Below, in pieces: positions 40,954 through 48,151 of a stretch of DNA of 64,000 bases. Origin of the DNA: Gaiellasilicea sp963749515 (lineage in GTDB: Bacteria > Actinomycetota > Thermoleophilia > Gaiellales > Gaiellaceae); NCBI GenBank assembly GCA_963749515.1, contig CAVVMR010000001.1, positions 868,001 through 932,000 on the forward strand, given 5' to 3'. The notes beneath the pieces were generated by a model. The model saw only the letters and a program-made list of their open reading frames with translations. It did no database searches and was not told where the DNA came from. How positions within the stretch are numbered: position 1 is the stretch's first letter; the number at the start of each line of letters is the position of its first letter. Both the position numbers and the translations under genes were made by a program.

Positions 40954-41880
40954 ATGCCGGTGACCCGCGACGACGTGCTCGCTGCGGCGGAGCGGATCCG
41001 CGGTCGCGTCCATCGGACGCCTACGTTCACGTCGCACACGCTCGGCGACCGGATCTGGCTGAAGGCCGAGCTCTTCCAGAAGACAGGCTCCTTCAAGGCG
41101 CGCGGCGTGCTGAACAAGCTCGCTTCGCTCACCCCGGAAGAGAAGGCACGCGGTGTGATCGGGATCTCGGCGGGCAACCATGCCCAGGCGCTCGCCTGGG
41201 GAGCGGCCGCGGAGGGAATCGACTGCCTCGTCGTCATGTATGCGAGCGCGAGCGTTGCGAAGGTCGCCGCCACGCGCGGTTACGGCGCCTCGGTCGACCT
41301 CGAGGCCGCTGACGCCGTCGAGGCGTTCGCCCGGCTCGACGAGCACATCCGGGAGAGCGGCCGGACCCTCGTGCACCCCTTCGACGACCCGCTCGTCATC
41401 GCCGGACAGGGCACGCTCGCGCTCGAGATGCTGGAGGATGCGCCCGAGATCGAGACGATCCTGGTGCCGGCAGGTGGAGGTGGCCTCGTCGCCGGAGTGG
41501 CTGCCGCGGCGCACGACCGGCGCGTGATCGCGGTCGAGCCGGAGCGCTCGACGGCCGTCCACGACGCGCTCGCGGCCGGGAAGTCCGTGCCGGTGACGCC
41601 GGACTCGATCGCGGACGGTCTCTCGGGCCCGTTCGCTGGCGAGAACGCGCTCGCCGTGCTCCAGGCCAACGAGGTCGAGAGCATGCTCGTGACGGAGCAG
41701 GAGATCGAGGACGCGTTTCGGTTCCTCTACATGTACGCGAAGCTCGCGTGCGAGCCTGCCGGAGCGGTGGCCGTGGCGGCGGTGCTGGCCGGCCGTGCGG
41801 GTGACGGTCCGCTTGGCATTGTTGTCTCTGGCGGCAACGTGGCGGCCGAAACTGCCTCTGCTATCCTGGCTCGGCAATGA
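40954..41880 (+). CDS. PLP-dependent threonine/serine dehydratase-like enzyme (short form, no ACT domain)
   Basis: A 308-residue fold-type II PLP enzyme that deaminates threonine or serine to the 2-oxo acid, or acts as a serine racemase. The PLP lysine is Lys48 in KTGSFKARG. Other features are ISAGNHAQALAWGAA (substrate loop), the phosphate-binding PAGGGGLVAGVAAA and CEPAGAVAVAA near the end. It lacks the C-terminal regulatory ACT domains of biosynthetic IlvA, so catabolic TdcB-like or racemase activity is more likely. It starts 23 bases from the divergent DUF4389 gene, and its end overlaps rpmE by four bases (ATGA). Confidence 0.9.
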   Translation: MPVTRDDVLAAAERIRGRVHRTPTFTSHTLGDRIWLKAELFQKTGSFKARGVLNKLASLTPEEKARGVIGISAGNHAQALAWGAAAEGIDCLVVMYASASVAKVAATRGYGASVDLEAADAVEAFARLDEHIRESGRTLVHPFDDPLVIAGQGTLALEMLEDAPEIETILVPAGGGGLVAGVAAAAHDRRVIAVEPERSTAVHDALAAGKSVPVTPDSIADGLSGPFAGENALAVLQANEVESMLVTEQEIEDAFRFLYMYAKLACEPAGAVAVAAVLAGRAGDGPLGIVVSGGNVAAETASAILARQ

Positions 41881-42095
41881 AGACTGGTATCCATCCCGAG
41901 TACGTTTCGACACACGTCCGCTGCTCCTGCGGCGCCGAGTTCGAGACTCGTTCGACGCAGCCCGAGATTCACGTCGACGTCTGCTCTGCCTGTCATCCGT
42001 TCTATACGGGCAAGCAGAAGCTGATGGACGCCGGCGGCCGGGTCGAGCGCTTCCAGCGCCGGCTGGAGAAGGCCGGCGGCAGCCGCCGCGGCTAG
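41877..42095 (+). CDS. rpmE: Ribosomal protein L31, zinc-binding type
   Basis: A 72-residue large-subunit protein. MKTGIHPEY is the standard L31 opening. Four cysteines (Cys16, Cys18, Cys36, Cys39 in VRCSCG and VCSACH) mark the C+ zinc-binding type, which is replaced by a Cys-less paralog in zinc limitation in many bacteria. HPFYTGKQKLMDAGGRVERF is the conserved end. It opens the conserved cluster leading to prfA and the ATP synthase genes. The ATG overlaps the dehydratase stop, so it is at least partly co-transcribed with that enzyme. Confidence 0.97.
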   Translation: MKTGIHPEYVSTHVRCSCGAEFETRSTQPEIHVDVCSACHPFYTGKQKLMDAGGRVERFQRRLEKAGGSRRG

Positions 42096-42101
42096 CGCAC
42101 C

Positions 42102-43016
42102 TTGAAGAACATCGGGGGACAGGCTGTCCTGGAGGGCGTGATGATGCGCAGCCCGTCGAGTTGGGCTGTCGCCGTCCGCAAGCCCGATGGTCAGATCGCG
42201 CAGGTCGTCACGGCGATCAGCTCCCCGATGGCGCGCAACAGGGTCTTCCGGCTGCCTGTGATCCGCGGCGTCGTGGCGCTGGGCGAGTCTCTGGCGATCG
42301 GCTTCCGCGCGCTCGCGATCTCCGCGAACTACGCCGCGCAGGACCCGGAGGCGAAGGAAGGCGAGGTTCAGACCGAGATCTCGCGCGGCCAGATCATCTT
42401 CTCGTTCGCGATCGCGATCGGATTCGCCCTGATGCTGTTCAAGGTGACGCCGGCGCTGATCACGAGCTGGTTGCCGATCGACACGACCGGGGCCTTCGTG
42501 GTCATCGAGGGCGTGATCCGCGTCACGATCTTCCTCATCTACCTGATGCTGATCTCGCTCCTCCCGGACCTGCGGCGCGTCTTCCAGTACCACGCCGCTG
42601 AGCACAAGGCGATCAATGCCTACGAAGCGGGCGAGGAGCTCACGCCGGAGAAGGTGCAGAAGTTCAGCTTGATCCACCCGCGTTGCGGAACAGCGTTTTT
42701 GCTCTGGGTGATGGTGATCGGGATCTTCGTCTTCGCGTTCGTCGGCCAGCCGGCCTGGTACTACCTGATCCTGAGCCGGATCCTGCTCCTGCCGGTGATC
42801 GCCGGCCTCGCGTACGAGCTGATCCGCTTCGCCGGCAAGAACCAGCAGAACGCGATTCTGATGATGCTTCTCGCGCCCGGCCTCTGGTTGCAGCGGCTGA
42901 CCACACGGCAGCCCTCGCTCGATCAGATCGAGGTTTCGATCCGCGCGCTCCAGGAGGTGCTCCGCCGTGAGGGCGGGATCACACCGGAGGAGCGCAAAGT
43001 CGAGGTCATGGCGTAA
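42102..43016 (+). CDS. DUF1385 integral membrane protein
   Basis: A 304-residue protein of a conserved Gram-positive family found beside rpmE and prfA. The start is a TTG at 42102 giving KNIGGQAVLEGVMMRSP, the universally conserved opening; no in-frame ATG precedes it. PMARNRVFRLPVIRGVVALG, YHAAEHKAINAYEAGEELT and HPRCGTAFLLWVMVIGIF are family hallmarks. About four to five helices lie in residues 100-255. The His/Glu/Cys positions (AEHK, HPRCGT) suggest metal binding, but the function is not known. The next gene starts on the base after its stop. Confidence 0.92.
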   Translation: MKNIGGQAVLEGVMMRSPSSWAVAVRKPDGQIAQVVTAISSPMARNRVFRLPVIRGVVALGESLAIGFRALAISANYAAQDPEAKEGEVQTEISRGQIIFSFAIAIGFALMLFKVTPALITSWLPIDTTGAFVVIEGVIRVTIFLIYLMLISLLPDLRRVFQYHAAEHKAINAYEAGEELTPEKVQKFSLIHPRCGTAFLLWVMVIGIFVFAFVGQPAWYYLILSRILLLPVIAGLAYELIRFAGKNQQNAILMMLLAPGLWLQRLTTRQPSLDQIEVSIRALQEVLRREGGITPEERKVEVMA

Positions 43017-43463
43017 GTGCCGCGGATCGTTCGCACGGCGCAGGTTGCATGGGAGGGGTCGCTCTCGCGCGGCTCAGGGGTCGCGACAGCGGGAACAGGC
43101 GCGTTCGAGCTGCCGATCGACCTGCCGTCGCGGATCGCGGACAAGCCGGGGAAGACCAGCCCGGAGGAGCTTTTGGCCGCGGCGCACGCGGGGTGCTACT
43201 CGACCTCCATCGCAGGCGAGATCGCGCGGGCCGGCGGAACGGTCGAGCGCCTGGACGTCTCCTGCACGGTGACGCTCGACGAGGTCGGCGACAAGGGTCA
43301 TCTGATCGTTTCCTCGGAGCTGGATGTGCGCGTCCGGGCGGATGGGATCGACGCGGCCGGCCTGGAACGCGCGACACAGGCCGCCGACGAGGGCTGCACG
43401 TTCTCGTCGCTGATCCGGGCGAGCGCTTCGGTTAGCGTTCGGGCCGAACTCGAGTCGGACTAG
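43017..43463 (+). CDS. OsmC/Ohr-family peroxiredoxin (copy 1)
   Basis: A 148-residue thiol peroxidase-type protein. The two reactive cysteines sit in AAAHAGCYSTSIAGE and DEGCTFSSLIR, and KTSPEELLAA is the family signature. It should reduce organic hydroperoxides, acting as a homodimer in the cytoplasm. The GTG start abuts the DUF1385 stop, so the two are translated from one message. A second OsmC gene follows 10 bases later. The pair sits inside the otherwise conserved rpmE-prfA cluster. Confidence 0.88.
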   Translation: MPRIVRTAQVAWEGSLSRGSGVATAGTGAFELPIDLPSRIADKPGKTSPEELLAAAHAGCYSTSIAGEIARAGGTVERLDVSCTVTLDEVGDKGHLIVSSELDVRVRADGIDAAGLERATQAADEGCTFSSLIRASASVSVRAELESD

Positions 43464-43473
43464 GAGGAACGAC

Positions 43474-43911
43474 ATGGCTGCTGAGCGCCGGGCATCGGTG
43501 ACGTGGACGGGCGACCTGATGGACGGGTCGGGGACGATCGACGAGGTCGGGTCGGGCGCCTTCGGGCCGCTCGACGTGAGTTGGGCGGCGCGCTCGGAGG
43601 AGGCCTCCGGCGGCAAGACGAGTCCGGAGGAGCTGATCGCGGCTGCGCACGCCTCCTGCTTCTCGATGGCGCTCTCCGGCGGACTGGCCAAGGCGGGCAC
43701 CCCTCCGGAGCAGCTTCGGACCTCTGCGACGGTGACCTTCGTGCCCGGCACCGGGATCACCGAGATCGCGCTCACCGTGCGTGGGCGAGTGCCCGGCCTC
43801 GATGCGGACGGCTTCCGCGAGCTGGCCGAGGCGGCGAAGAAGGGCTGTCCGGTCTCGAAGGCGCTGGCCGGCGTTCCCGAGATCACGCTCGACGCCGATC
43901 TCGAGACGTAG
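43474..43911 (+). CDS. OsmC/Ohr-family peroxiredoxin (copy 2)
   Basis: A 145-residue paralog of the preceding gene, 10 bases downstream with an AGGAGG Shine-Dalgarno. Reactive cysteines are in AAAHASCFSMALSGGLAK and AKKGCPVSKALAG, and the family signature is GGKTSPEELIAA. This copy is closer to the osmotically induced OsmC subgroup (MALSGGLAKAG), while copy 1 is more divergent. That suggests distinct substrates or expression, though both share the transcript. Its stop codon lies directly against the 3' end of the transposase-like homology on the other strand. Confidence 0.9.
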   Translation: MAAERRASVTWTGDLMDGSGTIDEVGSGAFGPLDVSWAARSEEASGGKTSPEELIAAAHASCFSMALSGGLAKAGTPPEQLRTSATVTFVPGTGITEIALTVRGRVPGLDADGFRELAEAAKKGCPVSKALAGVPEITLDADLET

Positions 43912-44339
43912 CGGCTCCGACTCCACGGCCAGTCGGCTACACGCTCGCAGAGCCCGGCGCGGACCGGGTTCGCCAGCACGTACTCGCAGGTCGCTTGGAG
44001 GTGCTCCTCGTCGCGCACCTGCCAGAGCGCGAAGCGGTCTCCCCAGAGGTGGCCACTGCGCGTGTACTTCGCGTTGAAGTCCTCTGCGTAGACGCCGTTG
44101 ACGCGGTGGAGCGCTCGTGAGAGCTCGTCGCGAAGGCACTGGACGACGAGGTGGTAGTGGTTCGGCATCAGGCAGAGAGCGTGTACCTCCAGGCCGAGCC
44201 GTTGGACTGCCCGCGAGAGCAGCGCGAGGAAGCGGCGGCCGTCGTCGCGGTCGAGGTACACCGCGCGGCGTGCGACGCCGCGCGTCGTCGCGTGCCAGAC
44301 GCCGTAGTCGGGAAACGTCGAGCGCGGCAACCGAGCCAT
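43908..44339 (-). pseudogene. REP-associated tyrosine transposase (RAYT, TnpA_REP), lacking its own stop
   Basis: The first 144 residues are a Y1-transposase/RAYT domain. MARLPRSTFPDYGVWHATTR is the typical opening, the HUH motif is in MPNHYHLVVQ, GHLWGDRFALWQV follows, and the catalytic Tyr is expected in EYVLANPVRAGL. Homology stops at WPWSRSRY, exactly where the convergent OsmC stop begins, and the frame then runs on antisense through both OsmC genes to 43074 with no similarity. So the gene is probably 3'-truncated, or ends in an unnatural extension. RAYTs mobilise REP hairpins, and a perfect 13-base hairpin lies 88 bases upstream of its start. Confidence 0.75.
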
Positions 44340-44426
44340 GGACCCAAGCTAGACGCCAAAAAGCCGCCGGTAGCCCGTGTGGAAACATCGACACACAACT
44401 TTGACTCTCGGACATGTCGCAGCGAG

Positions 44427-44455
44427 ACCCGTCCGGGGACAGTCCCCGGACGGGT
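44427..44455. terminator. Perfect 13-bp hairpin with CAG loop (REP-like)
   Basis: Left arm ACCCGTCCGGGGA, loop CAG, right arm TCCCCGGACGGGT, with no mismatch. It lies 10 bases beyond the GNAT stop (44465, minus strand) and upstream of the RAYT start. It could be the terminator of the DUF5995-GNAT operon, a REP element recognised by the adjacent RAYT, or both. No U-tract follows. Confidence 0.55.
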
Positions 44456-44464
44456 GCGCTGCGG

Positions 44465-44929
44465 TCACGTCTCTTCGGGGCGGGGGTCGGTGAGGTCGAG
44501 GACGAGGCCCCACTCGTGGCTGTCGTCGGGGTCGTCGTGGACGCGCTCGCCGACGACGCGGGCGCCGTGGCGCTGGTACAGCCGGTGCGCGTCGGTGAAC
44601 CGCTTGTCCGACCAGATCTCGAGCTGCGCGTGGCCGCGGCGTCGCGCTTCCGCTACCACCGCGTTGAGGAGAGCAGACCCGGCGCCGCTTCCGCGCGCCT
44701 CCGAGAGCACGTAGAGCCGCTCGAGCGATCCGTGGCCCGTCAGCCCGGCCGTCCCGAGGACCCGACCGTCGCTCTCGGCGAGGAAGAACGCCGCGTACGA
44801 CGCCTCCACGTCCCGAAGGTCGGCGTGGTAGCCCGCCTCGTCCCAGGTGAAGCCGAACTCCTCGTACACGGCGCGGACGATGGCCGCCGCTGCGAACGAG
44901 TCGCTCGCGACCGCCCGGCGGATCTTCAT
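44465..44929 (-). CDS. GNAT-family N-acetyltransferase
   Basis: A 154-residue acetyltransferase. MKIRRAVASDSFAAAAIVRA begins the fold; the acetyl-CoA loop is EARGSGAGSALLNAVVAEA, and the end DAHRLYQRHGARVVGERVHD is typical. The ATG at 44929 was chosen because the frame upstream is a shadow of the neighbouring gene. It overlaps the DUF5995 stop by four bases, so the pair is an operon. The acceptor substrate is unknown. Confidence 0.87.
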   Translation of the reverse strand: MKIRRAVASDSFAAAAIVRAVYEEFGFTWDEAGYHADLRDVEASYAAFFLAESDGRVLGTAGLTGHGSLERLYVLSEARGSGAGSALLNAVVAEARRRGHAQLEIWSDKRFTDAHRLYQRHGARVVGERVHDDPDDSHEWGLVLDLTDPRPEET

Positions 44930-45639
44930 CGGAGCGGCCGGAGCAGCCCGCGGCCGGCGAAGCCGACAGTCCGGTCGAGCGTGAGCGCGAAGCGACCTGC
45001 GGTCAGCGGCAGGTCCCGCAGCGCCCACAGCGTCTCGGCGTTCGTCCACGCCGCAGCCCGCGCCTTGCGCACGTTCCACATCGCGAGGACGTCGTCGAGC
45101 TCGCCGAGCGCCTCGTCCGCCCAGCCGAGCAGACCCGTCGCGAACTCCCTCTTCACGCGCGCCTCCGTGCCGGCGAGCACGCGGTCGATCTCCCGGAAGT
45201 CGGCATGTTGCGGCCCTCCGCGCAGCGGAGCCACCTTGCGCGCTCGACATGTCGTGACGAGCGCCAGCGGCAGGTCGCGATTGATGTGCGCGTTCATGCC
45301 TGCGAGCGCGAACTGGATCGGCGCAATACCTCGCCGCGCCCGGGCCTCGAAGAGCGGAGCCCACGCCCGCGGCGGCCGCTTCGGTCCGAGCACGTGCGCG
45401 CGAAGCGCACGGAAGTAGAGATTCGCGAACACGACGTCGAGCCAGCGGGCGAAGGGCGCGTCCGCGAACGACCCGGGCCGGGCAATGCGGTCGACGTCCT
45501 CCGTCACGGCGCGGTACAGGCTCGTGAAAGCGCGCACGCCGTCGCGCTGCGGCAGTGCCTTCTCGATCGAGCGCATCCGCTCCGCGACCTCGTCGACACG
45601 GTCGGGCAGCGGCGCGCGGAGCACGTCCTCAAGAGTCAT
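44926..45639 (-). CDS. DUF5995 family protein
   Basis: A 237-residue protein of an actinobacterial family of unknown function. The conserved part is FALAGMNAHINRDLPLALV at about residue 113, plus WLDVVFANLYFRALRAH and FREIDRVLAGTE. The all-helical pattern and conserved His, Asn and Asp (NAHINRD) suggest a metal- or ligand-binding bundle, but no activity is known. It is translated with the downstream GNAT gene. Its ATG is 21 bases from the divergent prfA start, so the two promoters share a very short region. Confidence 0.82.
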   Translation of the reverse strand: MTLEDVLRAPLPDRVDEVAERMRSIEKALPQRDGVRAFTSLYRAVTEDVDRIARPGSFADAPFARWLDVVFANLYFRALRAHVLGPKRPPRAWAPLFEARARRGIAPIQFALAGMNAHINRDLPLALVTTCRARKVAPLRGGPQHADFREIDRVLAGTEARVKREFATGLLGWADEALGELDDVLAMWNVRKARAAAWTNAETLWALRDLPLTAGRFALTLDRTVGFAGRGLLRPLR

Positions 45640-45647
45640 TGCTGCAC

Positions 45648-45653
45648 TACCCT
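45648..45653 (+). promoter_or_regulatory. Candidate -10 element (TACCCT) before prfA
   Basis: TACCCT ends 7 bases before the GTG at 45661; no Shine-Dalgarno is present. This would be the local promoter for prfA-prmC-tsaC, now cut off from rpmE by the inserted genes. Confidence 0.35.
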
Positions 45654-45660
45654 ACGACCC

Positions 45661-46701
45661 GTGCCGAACACATTCGAGAACCTGATCGACGAGCTCGAGC
45701 GCTCGTACACCGAGGTGCAGGAACGCATGTCGGACCCGTCGGTCTACAACGACCACCGCGAGGCCGCGGAGGTGGGCCGCCGCCTGAAGGAGCTCGAGAC
45801 GCCCTACAAGCTGGCGCAGGAGTGGCGCTCGATGCGCGAGGACGTCACCGCGTCCCTCGCCGATCCCGAGCTCAAGGAGCTCGTCGCCGAGTCCGAGACC
45901 CGCCTCGCCGAGATCGAGGAGGAGCTCAAGCTTGCCCTCGTGGAGAGCGATCCCGCCGACCAGAAGGACGTGATCGTCGAGATCCGCCAGGGAGTCGGTG
46001 GCGACGAGGCGGCGATCTGGGCGGGAGACGTGTACCGGATGCTCACCCGCTATGCGGAGAGCCGAGGCTTCAAGACCGAGGTGCTCGCGGCGAACGAGAG
46101 CGAGACCGGCGGCTTCAAGGAAGTCGTCTTCGCGATCAAGGGAGACGGTGCCTTCTCGATCTTCAAGTACGAGGGCGGCACGCACCGCGTCCAGCGGGTG
46201 CCGGAGACCGAATCGCAGGGGCGGATCCATACCTCGACCGCGACCGTCGCGGTGATGCCCGAGGTCGAGGAGGTGGACGTCGAGATCGACGAGAACGAGC
46301 TCAAGATCGACGTGTACCGCTCCACCGGCCCCGGCGGCCAGAGCGTCAACACGACCGATTCTGCCGTCCGGATCACCCACCTGCCGACGGGGATCGTGGT
46401 CGCGATGCAGGACGAGAAGTCGCAGCTCCAGAACAAGGCGAAGGCGCTGCGCGTGCTCCGTGCCCGAATCTACGAGGCCGAGCGCGAGCGCCAGCAGGCA
46501 GCGCTCTCCGCGGCGCGGAAGCTGCAGATCGGCTCGGGCGAGCGGGCGGAGAAGATCCGCACCTACAACTATCCCGACAGCCGCGCCACCGACCACCGCG
46601 TCAAGGTGACCGTCAACCTGGAGAAGGTGCTTCCCGGCGGGCTCGACGCCTTCACGGAGGCGCTCCAGGCAGAGGACAGGCGCCGGGCGCTCGAGGCGTG
46701 A
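45661..46701 (+). CDS. prfA: Peptide chain release factor 1
   Basis: A 346-residue factor that reads UAA and UAG stops. The catalytic GGQ is Gly225-Gly226-Gln227 in RSTGPGGQSVNTTDSAVR. The PxT codon-recognition motif is Pro-Glu-Thr in RVPETESQGRIHTS, the RF1 type rather than the SPF of RF2. The GTG start was chosen because the protein begins PNTFENLIDELERSYTEVQE there, and the open frame upstream is a shadow of DUF5995. The stop overlaps the prmC GTG (GTGA), so the factor and the enzyme that methylates its GGQ glutamine are translationally coupled. Confidence 0.97.
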   Translation: MPNTFENLIDELERSYTEVQERMSDPSVYNDHREAAEVGRRLKELETPYKLAQEWRSMREDVTASLADPELKELVAESETRLAEIEEELKLALVESDPADQKDVIVEIRQGVGGDEAAIWAGDVYRMLTRYAESRGFKTEVLAANESETGGFKEVVFAIKGDGAFSIFKYEGGTHRVQRVPETESQGRIHTSTATVAVMPEVEEVDVEIDENELKIDVYRSTGPGGQSVNTTDSAVRITHLPTGIVVAMQDEKSQLQNKAKALRVLRARIYEAERERQQAALSAARKLQIGSGERAEKIRTYNYPDSRATDHRVKVTVNLEKVLPGGLDAFTEALQAEDRRRALEA

Positions 46702-47522
46702 CCGTCGGGGAGGTGCTCCGGCGGGCGACCGAGCATCTCGGCAAGACATCTGAGACGGCGCGGCTCGATGCCGAGCTGCTGCTCGCCCACACACTCGGGC
46801 GTCAGCGGATCGAGCTCTACACGGACTTCGACCGGCCGCTCGAGAACAGCGAGGTCGACGGCTATCGCGAGCTCGTCGCGCGACGCGCACGCCGCGAGCC
46901 GGTGGCCTACATCCTGGGCGAGTGGGGCTTCCGCCGGCTGACCCTTGCCACCGACTCGCGCGCCCTCATCCCGAGGCCCGAGACCGAGATCGTCGTCGAG
47001 CGCGCGCTCATCCATCTGCAGGGGCTCGAGGCGCCGCGGGTGCTCGACGTCGGCACCGGGAGCGGCGCGATCGCCCTCGCGATCGCGGACGAGCATCCAA
47101 GAGCCCGCGTGACCGCGATCGACGTCTCGCCCGATGCGCTGGCGCTTGCGGGCGAGAACGCGGCGCGGACCGGGCTGACGATCGAGCTGCTCGAGCACGA
47201 CCTGCGGGCGGGCCTGCCCGGGGGCCCGTACGACCTCGTCGTCTCGAATCCGCCGTACGTCGAGCCCAACGAGCTCCCGACGCTGATGCCGGACGTACGG
47301 GAGTTCGAGCCTCACCTCGCGCTCGTCGGCAGCGGCGCCACCGAGGCGGTCGCCCGTGCTGCGCTCGAGGCTCTCGTGCCGGACGGCTGGATCGTGCTCG
47401 AGGTGGGGGACGGCCAGGCGTCTGCGACCGCGGCCCTGCTCGACGGTCTCGGCTACGTGGACGTCTCCACGACACCGGACCTGACGGAGCGGGACCGCGT
47501 GGTCGAGGGACGGCGTGTCTGA
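46698..47522 (+). CDS. prmC: Peptide chain release factor N5-glutamine methyltransferase
   Basis: A 274-residue SAM methyltransferase that modifies the GGQ glutamine of release factors. The catalytic NPPY is residues 184-187 (VVSNPPYVEP), the SAM motif is VLDVGTGSGAIALAIAD, and PVAYILGEWGF with LIPRPETE is characteristic of PrmC/HemK. It has a GTG start. It overlaps prfA by four bases and tsaC by eight, so all three are one operon. Confidence 0.96.
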   Translation: MTVGEVLRRATEHLGKTSETARLDAELLLAHTLGRQRIELYTDFDRPLENSEVDGYRELVARRARREPVAYILGEWGFRRLTLATDSRALIPRPETEIVVERALIHLQGLEAPRVLDVGTGSGAIALAIADEHPRARVTAIDVSPDALALAGENAARTGLTIELLEHDLRAGLPGGPYDLVVSNPPYVEPNELPTLMPDVREFEPHLALVGSGATEAVARAALEALVPDGWIVLEVGDGQASATAALLDGLGYVDVSTTPDLTERDRVVEGRRV

Positions 47523-48117
47523 CGTCGACGCTGCGGTCGAGGCGATCCGCGGCGGCCGGCTCGCGATCGTCCCCACCGACACCGTCTACGGACTCGCCGC
47601 GAGCGCCTACTCGGAGGGGCCCGTGCGCCGGCTCTACCGGGCGAAGGGGCGCGACGAGATCCAGCCGACGGCCCTGGTCGCGTCCGACGTCGACATGCTG
47701 CTGGAGTGCCTGCCCGAGCTGCGCGGCCGTACGGGGCTGATCGCACGGGCGCTCCTGCCGGGACCGCTGACGCTCGTCTTGCCGAACCCGGGGCGACGGT
47801 TTCGCTGGCTCGCCGGCGCCCGGCCCGACACGATCGGCGTGCGCGTGCCATTGCTCGAGGGGACGGCGCACGAGCTCCTGTCCCGTCTCGGCGCGATGGT
47901 CGCGACGAGCGCGAACCTCCCGGGTGGTCCTGATCCCGCAACGATCGACGAGGTGCCCGAGGAGATTCGCGCAGCCGTCGACGCGATCGTCGACGTGGGT
48001 CAGCTCCCGGGGACGCCCTCGACGGTGATCGACTTCACCGGGCCGGAGCCGGTGGTGCTGCGCGAGGGAGTCATCTCTGCGGACGAAGCGCTCCGGCTCG
48101 TCGTGTCGGTGCTCTAG
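47515..48117 (+). CDS. tsaC: L-threonylcarbamoyladenylate synthase (TsaC/Sua5 family)
   Basis: A 200-residue enzyme making threonylcarbamoyl-AMP for the t6A37 tRNA modification. The signature is AIVPTDTVYGLAASAYSEGP with KGRDEIQP shortly after; GPLTLVLPNPG, DTIGVRVP and VATSANLPGGPDP follow in order. The extra C-terminal Sua5 domain is absent, making it TsaC-sized. It starts with GTG inside the prmC end. Confidence 0.93.
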   Translation: MSDVDAAVEAIRGGRLAIVPTDTVYGLAASAYSEGPVRRLYRAKGRDEIQPTALVASDVDMLLECLPELRGRTGLIARALLPGPLTLVLPNPGRRFRWLAGARPDTIGVRVPLLEGTAHELLSRLGAMVATSANLPGGPDPATIDEVPEEIRAAVDAIVDVGQLPGTPSTVIDFTGPEPVVLREGVISADEALRLVVSVL

Positions 48118-48151
48118 CATCGAGTCATCCCGCAGCCGAGGAGGAACAGGC

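Noticed and set aside
43074..43907. Antisense extension of the transposase frame through both OsmC genes as a real protein domain
   Set aside because: The sequence past residue 144 is Ser/Ala/Pro-rich and mirrors the OsmC codons; OsmC homology on the other strand is clear.
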